Below are positions 42,051-50,522 of a stretch of 53,274 nucleotides of DNA, piece by piece. The notes below the pieces were generated by a model that saw only the letters and a program-made list of their open reading frames with translations, ran no database searches and was not told the origin of the DNA. The first letter of the stretch is position 1. The number at the start of each line of letters is the position of its first letter. A program made the position numbers and the translations under genes. This DNA is from Akkermansia sp. (GTDB lineage Bacteria > Verrucomicrobiota > Verrucomicrobiia > Verrucomicrobiales > Akkermansiaceae), in NCBI GenBank assembly GCA_017398765.1, contig JAFQEY010000025.1, positions 1 through 53,274 of the forward strand, in the 5' to 3' direction.

Positions 42051-43916
42051 CTACTGGGCTTGAAAGCGGCGGTTTATTTCGCTGATGGGGAAGGGGAGCA
42101 TGGTTGGTTTGCCGCCGGGGGTGCAGTAGGGGATTTCGCAGCGAAGCAGTTCTGCCAGCAAGGGCATGGGGCGTGCCAGCAGGGGGGCAATGTCTTCCTG
42201 TGCGGCATAGCGGCGTGCCAGTTGGCGGGCAAAGGGTTCAAAGGGGTTGCGAGAGCGGTTGAGTTTGACTTCTCCGCGTGTGAATACTTGCAGGAGTTCC
42301 AGGATAAAAGGGGCTACCTGTTTCATGGGAAGCAGGGCGGGTATTGCTTCGATACGGAGCGTGTTGCGACCGAAGCGGGAGATGCTGAATCCTGCTTGTG
42401 AGAGCTGTTGGGCTGCCTCTGCCGCAAGGCCGAAGTCTCGGGCATCCAGCTCCAGCAGTTCGGGTACCAGTAAGCGTTGCGAGGTCATGGGGCGTTGCTC
42501 TGTGGCCTGCAGGCGTTCAAAAATGATTCTTTCCCGCGCTGCCCGTGGCGACAGCAGTACCATGCCCTCCGAATTTTCGAAAATGGCATACTTGTCTTGC
42601 AGGGTTCCGATGTGGCGGAAATGGGGAAGCTCTGTCTGCTCTGTTTCCTGCGGTGGTGTGGCGGTGCAGCGGGGGATGTCTCTTTCCCGCGCGCGGGCCG
42701 GAGCCGGGGCGGGGGGGAGTGTGAGCTCCTGCTGGCGGGGGACTACCACGGGCTGCAGCACCAGTGGCGGTGCAGGTGGCTGCCGGAGCGGCTGGGTCTG
42801 CGTTTTCTGCCGGGCGGGGGTGTGAGGCTCATCCGCAGGGGAGCTGGGCGTATTTTGTACCGGGGCAGGGGCGAGCACGGTGCCGGATTCTGCCGGAACG
42901 CGGGTGCCGCTGCGGGCATGGTGTGCCAGTGTGGAGGCCACGGCTTCGATGATAGCCATGGTCAGTTCTGAGGGGCGGCGGAAGCGTACTTCTCGTTTGG
43001 CGGGGTGGACGTTGACGTCTACCAGTGCGGGTTCTACCTCCAGATAGAGGAAGAGTCCGGGGTGCAGCCCTGTGGGAAATCCGCCGTAGCCGTCTCTTAC
43101 GGCACGGTTGATGATGGTGTCCTCTATGGGGCGGCCGTTGAGAAAGACAAACTGCATGCGGCGATTGCGCCTGGCGGCGGAAAGCGGCATCAGATACCCT
43201 GAGATACGGATGCCGGGGGCTTCCGTCTGCCGGATTTCCATGAGTTGCTCCGCAGTGTCTCTTCCCACAAAATCAGCAATCCGCTGCCGTAAATCATGCG
43301 TGCCCGCTACATCGAATACCACGGAGCCGTCTCGCACAAAGGTAAAGCGTAGTTTCGGAAAGGCAAGTGCGTGTAAGCGGACCTGGTGTTCCACGTGACC
43401 GGATTCTGTTTCATCACTTTTCAGGAATTTGCGGCGAACCGGGGTGTTGAAGAAGAGGTTGGAGATGGAAATTTCTGTGCCGGGGGCGCAACCGGCATTC
43501 ATCAGCGGGGCCATGTCTCCACCCTCGCAGGAGAGCCGCCAGCCTTCAACATCCTGCCCGCGTCGCGTTGTCAGGGTGAGTTGGGAAACAGAGGCGATGC
43601 TGGGGAGGGCTTCGCCACGAAAACCTAACTGCCGGATGTCGAACAAATCTTCCACCTTGCGCAGCTTGCTGGTGGCATGCCGCAGCAGGCACATTTGCGC
43701 GTCTGCCTTGCTCATGCCGCAGCCGTCATCTGTCACTTTGATGAGAGAAACACCGCCACGGCGGATTTCTACGCGAACGGATGATGCGCCGGCATCGATA
43801 CTGTTCTCCACCAATTCCTTGACCACGGAGGCCGGGCGTTCCACGACCTCGCCGGCTGCTACCTGACTGGCCAGCGTATCGCTCATCAGCTCAATGTTCT
43901 GTTCTTTCTGCTCCAT
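42051..43916 (-). CDS. mutL: DNA mismatch repair protein MutL
   Basis: MutL links mismatch recognition by MutS to strand removal. The 621-residue protein begins with the GHKL ATPase: NSIDAGASSVRVE, DDGCGM and, further on, RGEALPSIASV. A low-complexity Pro/Gln-rich linker (about residues 340-410) leads to the C-terminal dimerisation domain (about 440-621). I see no DQHAxxER-x-x-x-E endonuclease motif in the C-terminal half: the matching place reads SPRAARERIIFERL. This suggests an E. coli-like MutL without nuclease activity. The start is ATG 43916, since the open frame's first ATG is upstream of the predicted transcript start. Confidence 0.95.
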   Translation of the reverse strand: MEQKEQNIELMSDTLASQVAAGEVVERPASVVKELVENSIDAGASSVRVEIRRGGVSLIKVTDDGCGMSKADAQMCLLRHATSKLRKVEDLFDIRQLGFRGEALPSIASVSQLTLTTRRGQDVEGWRLSCEGGDMAPLMNAGCAPGTEISISNLFFNTPVRRKFLKSDETESGHVEHQVRLHALAFPKLRFTFVRDGSVVFDVAGTHDLRQRIADFVGRDTAEQLMEIRQTEAPGIRISGYLMPLSAARRNRRMQFVFLNGRPIEDTIINRAVRDGYGGFPTGLHPGLFLYLEVEPALVDVNVHPAKREVRFRRPSELTMAIIEAVASTLAHHARSGTRVPAESGTVLAPAPVQNTPSSPADEPHTPARQKTQTQPLRQPPAPPLVLQPVVVPRQQELTLPPAPAPARARERDIPRCTATPPQETEQTELPHFRHIGTLQDKYAIFENSEGMVLLSPRAARERIIFERLQATEQRPMTSQRLLVPELLELDARDFGLAAEAAQQLSQAGFSISRFGRNTLRIEAIPALLPMKQVAPFILELLQVFTRGEVKLNRSRNPFEPFARQLARRYAAQEDIAPLLARPMPLLAELLRCEIPYCTPGGKPTMLPFPISEINRRFQAQ

Positions 43917-43930
43917 GGTGTTATGCGCGC

Positions 43931-43959
43931 ACTTTATCACGGAGCCGCCGCTGCGTCAA
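43931..43959 (-). promoter_or_regulatory. mutL promoter
   Basis: On the minus strand: TTGACG (43959-43954), 17-bp spacer, TAAAGT (43936-43931). The predicted start site, 43924, is 7-8 nt before ATG 43916. Confidence 0.6.
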
Positions 43960-44032
43960 CTCTGCAATTTTTTTTACTGACACAGAAAGACACGCAGTTT
44001 GCTGGCAAATGTCAGCTGCGGGGTGTATGCTG

Positions 44033-44548
44033 ATGTTCCAAGTGAAAAAATGCCATATATGCGGAAAGCGTGCGTCTATATCACTCACGCAAATTGTTAA
44101 CGGGCAGGTCTCTGAACTGGCTCTCTGTGAGGAGTGTGCCCGGAAGAACGGACTGTTTGACCCCGGTTCGCTTTCTTTTTCCGAGAAGTTTTTCCCGGAG
44201 GAGTTCAAGGCGCGGATGGATAAGATAGTGAGAGAGTTGACGGAGCGAAACAGTGAAAGTGCTGCTGAGGATGAGAATGATGTGCTGATGCGTTGTCCGA
44301 CCTGCGGTTTTGAGCTCCCCACTTTCCGCAAAACCGGGCGCCTGGGCTGCCCGGACTGCTACACTGTTTTTGCTCGTGAAATATCGCTGGAATCCGCCGC
44401 CGATGAATCGGCAGGAGAAAAAGCGGAAATCAATGAGAAAGACCAACTGGAACAGGCTTTGCGAGAGGCTGTTGAGAGAGAGGATTATGAGACGGCGGCG
44501 AGGCTCCGTGACCAAATCCGTAACCTGTATCCCGGAGACGCGTCATGA
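44033..44548 (+). CDS. mcsA: McsA-like zinc-finger/UVR protein
   Basis: McsA activates the McsB arginine kinase in Firmicutes. The 171-residue protein has four CxxC motifs: CHICGK and CEECAR in the first part, CPTCGF and CPDCYT in the second, each pair likely one zinc finger. At the end is a UVR motif (LEQALREAVEREDYETAARLRDQIRNL), as in McsA and UvrB/C. The segment RASISLTQIVNGQVSELALCEECA matches the McsA N-terminus. Start ATG 44033; GTG 44042 is possible. Its stop overlaps the mcsB start by 4 nt. There is no ctsR before it, so it is not the standard Firmicutes operon. Confidence 0.92.
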   Translation: MFQVKKCHICGKRASISLTQIVNGQVSELALCEECARKNGLFDPGSLSFSEKFFPEEFKARMDKIVRELTERNSESAAEDENDVLMRCPTCGFELPTFRKTGRLGCPDCYTVFAREISLESAADESAGEKAEINEKDQLEQALREAVEREDYETAARLRDQIRNLYPGDAS

Positions 44549-45627
44549 CCATGGATAAACTTATTAGCTCACCGATAAACAATTGGCTGACAACGTGCCG
44601 CGATGCGGATGATATCGTGCTCGGCATGGTTGGGCGGCTGGTGCGCAACCTGAGTGGTTACCGTTTTCCCGGCTGGAGCACCCGTGAGGACAGAGACGCG
44701 GTGAGCCGGATTTTGCTGCCCGCCCTGCGGAGCCTGCGCGGGTTCCGGGATGCCGTCTGCGCGGAGATGAGTGATTTGAGCTTTGAGCAGCGACGCGCAC
44801 TGCTGGTTCGCAAGCAGTTGACCCCCTGCATGGCTGCCAGACAGAGCGGTTGCCACCTTCTTCTCCCGCGCAAACGTAACGTGGTTTGCATGGTGAATGA
44901 GGAAGAGCACCTGGTGATGCATGTTTCCCGCAACGGAAACAGCGTGCGTGAGGTCTTGACTGAGCTGCGTAAATTCGCGGCGGAATTGGAGCAGAAAGTC
45001 AGCTTTGCCCGTGACTCCCGCAACGGTTTCCTGACCAGCATGCCCGGTGAATCCGGGGATGGGATTCAGTTATATTCCATGCTGCATCTGCCTGCGCTCT
45101 CTATCTCCAACATGATGCCGCAGGTGCTCAAGGCAATGGAGAAACTTCATTTGAATATATCTCCCTATTACTCTGATGGAGAGGATGATACGGGTAATAT
45201 GTTTATTGTGTACACCATTCCCGGTCCCTTGGGTAGTACGGATGAATTATCAGAGCATTTCCGCCGTGTTCTCAAGGATATCGTGACCCGAGAAATGCAG
45301 GTGCGCCGCAAGTTGGCAGATGAACCGGGGCTGGTGCTGGAGGATAAGGTGGCGCGCGCATTTGCCACGCTCGGCTATGCACGGCGGCTGAGTCTGCGTG
45401 AGTGCCGCAATGCCATATCTGTGCTGCGGCTTGGGCGTGTGCTGGGGATGCTGCAGGGAGATGACGGAGAGGATGTCCGGGAATCACTCAGCCGCTTCCG
45501 TGAGCTTGACACGGCCTTGGCTCTCTGTACGGCACTGAGCCCGGCAGAGGAAGAGGTGGCGTACCCGATTGCCCGCGCGCTGATGACGCGCCGTTTTCTG
45601 GCTGATATCCGCATGAACTTTTTTTAA
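44545..45627 (+). CDS. mcsB: McsB-type guanidino phosphotransferase, likely catalytically dead
   Basis: In Firmicutes McsB phosphorylates arginine in damaged proteins and hands them to ClpCP. This 360-residue homologue keeps the fold landmarks (NEEEH at 118-122, MLHLPAL at 179-185, DGEDDTGNMF at 211-220). Several conserved residues are lost: the Cys of the ACPTNxGTG loop is Met166 (GFLTSMPGESGDGIQ), the Arg that follows it is Gln175, the Arg of RG-x-YGEG is Ser206, and the SSR of SSRIRLARNL is Gly27-Met28-Val29. The C-terminal RDxxRA motif is also missing. The acidic loop reads SDGEDD instead of GEGSEA. I infer a pseudokinase. It is coupled to mcsA by a 4-nt overlap. Confidence 0.82.
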   Translation: MTMDKLISSPINNWLTTCRDADDIVLGMVGRLVRNLSGYRFPGWSTREDRDAVSRILLPALRSLRGFRDAVCAEMSDLSFEQRRALLVRKQLTPCMAARQSGCHLLLPRKRNVVCMVNEEEHLVMHVSRNGNSVREVLTELRKFAAELEQKVSFARDSRNGFLTSMPGESGDGIQLYSMLHLPALSISNMMPQVLKAMEKLHLNISPYYSDGEDDTGNMFIVYTIPGPLGSTDELSEHFRRVLKDIVTREMQVRRKLADEPGLVLEDKVARAFATLGYARRLSLRECRNAISVLRLGRVLGMLQGDDGEDVRESLSRFRELDTALALCTALSPAEEEVAYPIARALMTRRFLADIRMNFF

Positions 45628-45656
45628 TAGTAGAAAAACATTGTTAAATCTTCCCC

Positions 45657-48299
45657 ATGAATAATTTTACACCACGTGCACAACAGGTCATGAATCTGGC
45701 CCGCCGAGAGGCAGACAGATTCCGGCATAACTATATCGGAGCGGAGCATGTTCTGCTTGGGTTGCTGAAGCTCGGTCAGGGCGTCGCCGTCAGCGTTATG
45801 GAAAACAGCGGAATCAATATCGCCGCGCTGGCTGAAAAGATAGAAAAATCCCTGATGCCGGGCAACGCCTCCGGCACGGAGGGCAGTCTCCCGTATACCC
45901 CCCGCGTGCGCAAACTCTTGTCCATGGCGGGAGAGGAAGCCAAATCTCTGCGCCACACCTATATCGGCACAGAGCATATCCTGCTGGCCATTCTCCGCGA
46001 TTCTGATGGCCTTGCCTGGCACGCCCTCACCTCTGCCGGGTTGAGCTATGACACTGCGCTCAAAGGAGTGCAGCAGGAAATCAGCCCCAGATTCAGTGCA
46101 GATGATGAGGAGAGTGCCAATAACCGCCGCCATGATTTTTCTCCCCGTGAGGAGGAGGAAGATGATGAGATGTTTCTGAACCGCCAATCAGCCGGACGCG
46201 GTGGCTATGAGCGTGGCAAAACTCCTGCGCTCAAGGCTTTTGGCCGTGACTTGACGGAGCGTGCCGCCAAGGGGGAGCTTGACCCTGTTATTGGCCGACG
46301 TGCAGAAATTGAGCGGGTTATCCAGATACTTTGCCGCCGGACAAAAAACAACCCCGTGTTGCTGGGCGAGGCGGGGGTGGGCAAAACCGCTATCGTAGAA
46401 GGGCTCGCGCAGATGATTGTGGCGGGAGAGGTGCCGGAGTTCCTGCTGGGCAAGAAAATCATTTCTCTGGATTTAGCCCTCATGGTGGCGGGCACTAAGT
46501 ACCGCGGTCAGTTTGAGGAGCGGCTCAAGGCGGTTATGGATGAAATTCTGCATGAAAAGAATATTATCCTCTTCATTGATGAGATGCACACGCTCATGGG
46601 GGCCGGTTCAGCCGAGGGTACCATGGATGCTTCCAACATTATCAAACCCGCCCTTTCACGCGGTGAAATGCAGGCTATCGGGGCGACCACGTTGAATGAA
46701 TTCCGCAAGCACGTGGAAAAGGATGCCGCCTTTGAACGCCGCTTCCAGCAGGTTCAGGTGGGTGAGCCCTCTGTGGAGGATACGGTTCTTATCCTCAAGG
46801 GAATAGCACCCCGCTACGAGGAACACCACCACGTCCGCTTCACTCCGCAGGCACTTGAGGCGGCTGCCGGGCTTTCCAAACGCTACCTGACCGGACGCTT
46901 CCTGCCGGATAAGGCCATTGACCTGATGGATGAAGCCGGTTCCAGGCTGAGAGTGACCCGCATGACCCGCCCGCCTCGCATCAAGGAAATTGAGCATCAG
47001 TGCGCTCAGTTGGATGCTGACAAGAAGTCTGCCGTGGAAAATCAGGACTTTGAGAAAGCGGCCAGTCTCAGGGACCAATATCAGGAGCTTCGCAAGAAAC
47101 TTACTGATACCATTGATAGCTGGAAAAAGGATATGAACGCTGCCACCCCGGACGTGACTGAGGAGGACATCATGACCGTGGTTTCCAAGTGGACCGGTAT
47201 TCCGCTCTCTCGCATGGAGGAAAAAGAAGCCGAAAAGCTTCTGCACATGGAGGAGGAGCTCAAGAGCAAGGTCATTGGTCAGGATGTGGCCTGCTCCGCC
47301 ATTTCCCGCGCATTACGGCGCAGCCGGGCAGACATCAAGGACCCGCGCCGCCCCATTGGTTCATTTCTCTTCATGGGACCCACGGGTGTGGGTAAAACCT
47401 ATCTCGCTCGCAATTTGGCGGAGATTATGTTCGGCACGGCAGAGGCTCTCATTCAGGTCGACATGAGTGAGTACATGGAAAAGTTCAGCACGAGCCGATT
47501 GATTGGTGCGCCTCCCGGATACGTGGGGCATGATGACGGCGGGCAGCTCACGGAGCAGGTACGCCGCCGGCCCTATGCTGTTATTCTCTTTGATGAGGTG
47601 GAGAAGGCGCATCCGGATGTCATGAATCTGCTCCTTCAGATTCTGGAGGAAGGCACCGTCACGGATTCTCTGGGGCGCAAGGTCAACTTCTCCAATACCA
47701 TCATTATCCTCACCTCCAACGTGGGTGCCTCCCTCGCTTCCCGGCAGGGAACCATGGGGTTCGGGGCCATGGCCTCACAGGAAGCGGATTATGACACCAT
47801 GAAAGAGAAAATCACAGAAGCCGCTAAGCAGCACTTCCGCCCGGAATTCATTAACCGCTTTGATGAGCTGGTGGTGTTCCGCATGCTGGAGCGCCCGGAT
47901 CTGGAGAAAATCGTGGAACTGGAGGCAAACAAACTCATCCGCCGCCTGGCAGAGAAGAAAATCAACCTCACGCTCTCCCCGGAGGTTATCAGCATGCTGG
48001 TGGACAAGGGCTATGACCCGCAGTACGGGGCGCGTCCCATGCGCCGTGCCATTGAGCGCCTGCTGGAAGACCCCATTGCAGAGGCAATTCTGCGGGGAGA
48101 CCTTGCCGCAGGGCATTTCTCCCGCGCACAGAAACCGGAGGGTGCGGATCTCATAGAGTTTGCGGATGATTCTCCGGCTCAGGAAAATAAGGCCTCTGCT
48201 GTGCAAAAAAAGAAAGCCGCTCCCAAGCGAAGCTCCGCTGCCGCCGCAAAGAAGACAGCCAGGCCACGCGCACCACGTAAGAAAAAAGAAGACAAGTGA
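45657..48299 (+). CDS. clpC: ATP-dependent unfoldase ClpC
   Basis: ClpC is a Hsp100 unfoldase that delivers proteins to ClpP. The 880-residue protein has the N-domain with two repeats ([11 protein letters not shown] and [11 protein letters not shown]), AAA1 with Walker [14 protein letters not shown] (about residues 236-244) and Walker [14 protein letters not shown], a middle domain with a UVR motif (about 447-470), AAA2 with Walker [14 protein letters not shown] (about 574) and Walker [13 protein letters not shown], and a Lys/Ala-rich tail of about 40 residues unlike typical ClpC. Glu30 and Glu106 align with the glutamates that bind phosphoarginine in Bacillus ClpC. It lies 29 bp after mcsB. 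A weak internal promoter (TAAATC at 45645-45650, start at the ATG) is possible. Confidence 0.96.
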   Translation: MNNFTPRAQQVMNLARREADRFRHNYIGAEHVLLGLLKLGQGVAVSVMENSGINIAALAEKIEKSLMPGNASGTEGSLPYTPRVRKLLSMAGEEAKSLRHTYIGTEHILLAILRDSDGLAWHALTSAGLSYDTALKGVQQEISPRFSADDEESANNRRHDFSPREEEEDDEMFLNRQSAGRGGYERGKTPALKAFGRDLTERAAKGELDPVIGRRAEIERVIQILCRRTKNNPVLLGEAGVGKTAIVEGLAQMIVAGEVPEFLLGKKIISLDLALMVAGTKYRGQFEERLKAVMDEILHEKNIILFIDEMHTLMGAGSAEGTMDASNIIKPALSRGEMQAIGATTLNEFRKHVEKDAAFERRFQQVQVGEPSVEDTVLILKGIAPRYEEHHHVRFTPQALEAAAGLSKRYLTGRFLPDKAIDLMDEAGSRLRVTRMTRPPRIKEIEHQCAQLDADKKSAVENQDFEKAASLRDQYQELRKKLTDTIDSWKKDMNAATPDVTEEDIMTVVSKWTGIPLSRMEEKEAEKLLHMEEELKSKVIGQDVACSAISRALRRSRADIKDPRRPIGSFLFMGPTGVGKTYLARNLAEIMFGTAEALIQVDMSEYMEKFSTSRLIGAPPGYVGHDDGGQLTEQVRRRPYAVILFDEVEKAHPDVMNLLLQILEEGTVTDSLGRKVNFSNTIIILTSNVGASLASRQGTMGFGAMASQEADYDTMKEKITEAAKQHFRPEFINRFDELVVFRMLERPDLEKIVELEANKLIRRLAEKKINLTLSPEVISMLVDKGYDPQYGARPMRRAIERLLEDPIAEAILRGDLAAGHFSRAQKPEGADLIEFADDSPAQENKASAVQKKKAAPKRSSAAAAKKTARPRAPRKKKEDK

Positions 48300-48523
48300 T
48301 AGTCCCAATGGAGGAATGACGAGTTTGAAATTTCGCTCGCTCTGCTCGTATGATGAGTGCTGAATGGTGCTCAGCGTCAGGTGAATACACCTGCGCGCAG
48401 CGCAGCGAGCGTTGAGGTCGTCAGCCGTGACTCGACAATCGTAAATCCCGATAAGTCTCTGTTTTTCGTGCTCCGCCAATGAGCATGGTGAACCATCTTT
48501 TATTGCCGGAGTAATAATTGGGC
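48300..48523. other. Non-coding gap after clpC with small palindromes
   Basis: No gene is seen on either strand. AGGTG-x-CACCT (about 48379-48394) and GC-rich CGCGCAGCGCAGCGAGCG segments could form small hairpins, and GAAATTTCGCTCGCT resembles a linker from the array at 985-1466. No T run marks a clear clpC terminator. Confidence 0.4.
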
Positions 48524-48552
48524 TTGATTTTGTTTGTCTGATGTGGTAGTCT
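48524..48552 (+). promoter_or_regulatory. Promoter of the Pro/Ala-rich lipoprotein
   Basis: TTGATT (48524-48529), 17-bp spacer, TAGTCT (48547-48552). The predicted start site, 48559, is 4 nt before ATG 48563. Confidence 0.5.
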
Positions 48553-48562
48553 CCCTGTCAAG

Positions 48563-49423
48563 ATGAAAAAAGGTCATTATGTCATCATCGGTGTCACCGC
48601 TCTGGCGTTGGCTTCCTGCGTGCAGCCGTATCCTGCACCTACGGTAAATAGCGTACCTCAGGCAACGGTTGTGCCGGCAGCTCCGGCTCGCTCCGCTCAG
48701 TACATTGCTCTTCCCGGTCAGGCGGTTCAGTCCGTGACCACAGATACGGATGCTGCTTTTGAGCAGCAGGTGGCTGCTTATACACAGGGAACCGCCGCTC
48801 CTGTGGGAGTGCCGAGTGCCGTGACTCCGCCCGTGGCGCAGAATCCGCTTGTGCCTGCAGTGTCCGCCCCTGCGGCTCCCATGCCTGTTGCTGCTGACCC
48901 GGTGCAGGCTGTGGTTCCCGCAGCTCCGGTAGCTCCTGCTCCTGTAACTGCACCGGTGGCTGCGACTCCCGGTATGTCCGTGGGTGTTGCTGCGCCCGCC
49001 GCCGGGGGCAATATCGACTATACGGTGAAGTTTACCAACAACACACCCGGGCGTCTCTTCATTGAGGCTCAGGATGCCAAGGGGGAGATTTACCCCTGTG
49101 GCTTTATTTCTCCGATGCAGAGTATCAACTCACCCATGCAGAACGTCCCCCCCATCAAGGGGCCGATTACTGTGGTGGTGCGTGACCCGGACAAGCCTGA
49201 CACCCCGGAGATTCGCCGTTACAAGGTGGACCCGCCGGCTCAGTATGCCGGTAAAACGGTTGGGATAGCCATTATCCCCGGTGGCATTTACCAGACCAGT
49301 CTGGACGGTGTGGTATGCTTTACCTCTGCCCCCCAGCCGCGCGTGGAGGTGCCCTCTCCCGCACCTGCCGCTGAGCCGGCTCCGGCACCTGCCACTCCGG
49401 CACCTGCCACACCGGCTCCCTGA
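48563..49423 (+). CDS. Pro/Ala/Val-rich surface lipoprotein
   Basis: A 286-residue protein with a lipoprotein signal (HYVIIGVTALALASC, Cys19). About residues 25-150 are a low-complexity spacer rich in Pro, Ala and Val, suited to span the periplasm or peptidoglycan. About residues 150-250 form a compact beta-rich domain (NIDYTVKFTNNTPGRLFIEAQDAKG, then RYKVDPPAQYAGKTVGIAIIPGGIY) with two Cys. The end is another Pro/Ala/Glu tail. The family is not recognised. It may be an outer-membrane lipoprotein with a wall-spanning linker. Confidence 0.75.
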   Translation: MKKGHYVIIGVTALALASCVQPYPAPTVNSVPQATVVPAAPARSAQYIALPGQAVQSVTTDTDAAFEQQVAAYTQGTAAPVGVPSAVTPPVAQNPLVPAVSAPAAPMPVAADPVQAVVPAAPVAPAPVTAPVAATPGMSVGVAAPAAGGNIDYTVKFTNNTPGRLFIEAQDAKGEIYPCGFISPMQSINSPMQNVPPIKGPITVVVRDPDKPDTPEIRRYKVDPPAQYAGKTVGIAIIPGGIYQTSLDGVVCFTSAPQPRVEVPSPAPAAEPAPAPATPAPATPAP

Positions 49424-49458
49424 GCTGAAAGTTGAAACATCAAGTTGTTTTTTCTCAG

Positions 49459-49494
49459 ATTCGCTTCCTTTGCGTTGCTGCAAAGGAAGCGAAT
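49459..49494. terminator. Long perfect hairpin after the lipoprotein gene
   Basis: ATTCGCTTCCTTTGC pairs perfectly (15 bp) with GCAAAGGAAGCGAAT around a 6-base loop. The T run lies before the hairpin and only CAGTTT follows it, so it is not a standard terminator but may still end the transcript. Confidence 0.6.
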
Positions 49495-49509
49495 CAGTTT
49501 GGTACAGAC

Positions 49510-49538
49510 TTGCCATTGGGCATGAAAGGTAGTAAAGA
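49510..49538 (+). promoter_or_regulatory. Promoter of the holin-like/endolysin pair (leaderless)
   Basis: TTGCCA (49510-49515), 17-bp spacer, TAAAGA (49533-49538). The predicted start site, 49545, is the A of the ATG. The bases AGAAGAGG before the ATG also look like a Shine-Dalgarno, so transcription might instead start further up. Confidence 0.45.
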
Positions 49539-49544
49539 AGAGGC

Positions 49545-49754
49545 ATGTGCAAACCATTCAAAGAATACCTCAGTTTATTGCGGGAATATACCCGTGAGAT
49601 TATCACCTTCGGTGGCATGTGCCTGGTCTGTTTCGTGTACACCGATTTCAAGCAGATAGTGCAGAATCAGGCCTCTACTTCCGCTCACACGGTGGATGTA
49701 TTGCGCTCCATGGATATGCGCCTCTCTCACATTGAACAGAATACAGCCAGATAA
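49545..49754 (+). CDS. Small holin-like membrane protein
   Basis: A 69-residue protein with one membrane helix (about residues 20-35, ITFGGMCLVCFVYTDF), a positively charged N-terminus (KEYLSLLREYTRE) and a polar C-terminal part with a short amphipathic helix (VDVLRSMDMRLSHIEQ). Size, topology and its position 3 bp before a lysin fit a single-helix holin or spanin-like protein. Sequence alone does not prove it. Confidence 0.55.
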   Translation: MCKPFKEYLSLLREYTREIITFGGMCLVCFVYTDFKQIVQNQASTSAHTVDVLRSMDMRLSHIEQNTAR

Positions 49755-49757
49755 GAA

Positions 49758-50354
49758 ATGACAATGAAACCAACTATCCGTCGCATTCAGCAAAAAGTGG
49801 GAGTCACGCCAGATGGCATTATCGGGCCCTGTACGTTGAGCGCCATCAGCCGCGCATTGGGGGTGGCGGAAAGCAAAGCCCCGTTGTGGCCCACTCAGGC
49901 AGAAGTCCGGCGTGGAACCAGCAGGTTCGGCAGACCGGGAAATGAAGCTCAGCTCACCTCCGTTATGCCACCTTATCCCTTGCTCTATGAGGGCTCTCCC
50001 GTACGCAGCATACGTGTGCACGGAGCCATTGCCACCCATGTGCAGCAAGCCCTGCGAGAGGTGCTGGAACACTATGGTTCAGCAGAAATTCACCGCTTGG
50101 GGCTGGATTTGTACGGCGGCTGCTATAACTACCGCCCCACTAGCGGGGGCGGTGCACTCTCCATGCACGCCTGGGGCATTGCTCTGGATTTTTCACCGGA
50201 TGCCAATGCTTACAGTTTCAAATCTCCCCGTGCTACTCTCTCCCGCCCGGAGTGTGTGGCGTGGTGGCAGATTTGGGAGGCTCACGGGGCTGTCTCTCTG
50301 GGGCGTGAGCGTAATTATGACTGGATGCATCTGCAATTCGCACGCCTTAGCTGA
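49758..50354 (+). CDS. Peptidoglycan-binding M15-type peptidase (phage endolysin-like)
   Basis: A 198-residue protein with no signal peptide. Residues about 5-35 are a peptidoglycan-binding domain (RIQQKVGVTPDGIIGPCTLSAISRAL). Residues about 85-198 are a VanY/M15-type zinc peptidase: His137 and Asp144 in SMHAWGIALDF and His191 in DWMHLQF are the zinc ligands. M15 enzymes cut peptide stems of peptidoglycan. The absence of an export signal and the holin-like partner 3 bp before it resemble a phage lysis cassette, yet no other phage gene is here. It ends about 40 bp before the rpsA promoter. Confidence 0.88.
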   Translation: MTMKPTIRRIQQKVGVTPDGIIGPCTLSAISRALGVAESKAPLWPTQAEVRRGTSRFGRPGNEAQLTSVMPPYPLLYEGSPVRSIRVHGAIATHVQQALREVLEHYGSAEIHRLGLDLYGGCYNYRPTSGGGALSMHAWGIALDFSPDANAYSFKSPRATLSRPECVAWWQIWEAHGAVSLGRERNYDWMHLQFARLS

Positions 50355-50394
50355 AAGTAAGTCAGTAAAAATCAACAAATCCGTAAAAAAAGGC

Positions 50395-50423
50395 TTGCCA
50401 AGGTGGGAGGGAGCAGGTATCAT
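50395..50423 (+). promoter_or_regulatory. rpsA promoter
   Basis: TTGCCA (50395-50400), 17-bp spacer, TATCAT (50418-50423). The predicted start site is about 50430. Confidence 0.6.
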
Positions 50424-50429
50424 CGTGCA

Positions 50430-50522
50430 CCGTTTTCCGCACGGTGGCACCAGGCGCCCTCTTCACCACCGTTGTAAGGGCCTTTGAGGAAACGGCAACA
50501 TATTAACCTAAACATAATCATA
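50430..50522 (+). promoter_or_regulatory. rpsA 5' leader (about 93 nt)
   Basis: In contrast to most genes here, rpsA has a real leader. A hairpin with arms GTGC-ACCG and CGGT-GGCAC (about 50424-50449) opens it, and AT-rich bases (CATAATCATA) precede the ATG. S1 represses its own mRNA in E. coli, so the leader may be a target. No Shine-Dalgarno is seen. Confidence 0.5.

Noticed and set aside
43917..44032. ctsR repressor upstream of mcsA, or a CtsR operator
   Set aside because: mutL lies divergently upstream with only about 115 bp between; no small HTH gene and no clear heptad direct repeat was found.
48300..48523. Intrinsic terminator for clpC
   Set aside because: Small palindromes exist, but none is followed by a T run; the region is left as a gap with no clear call.
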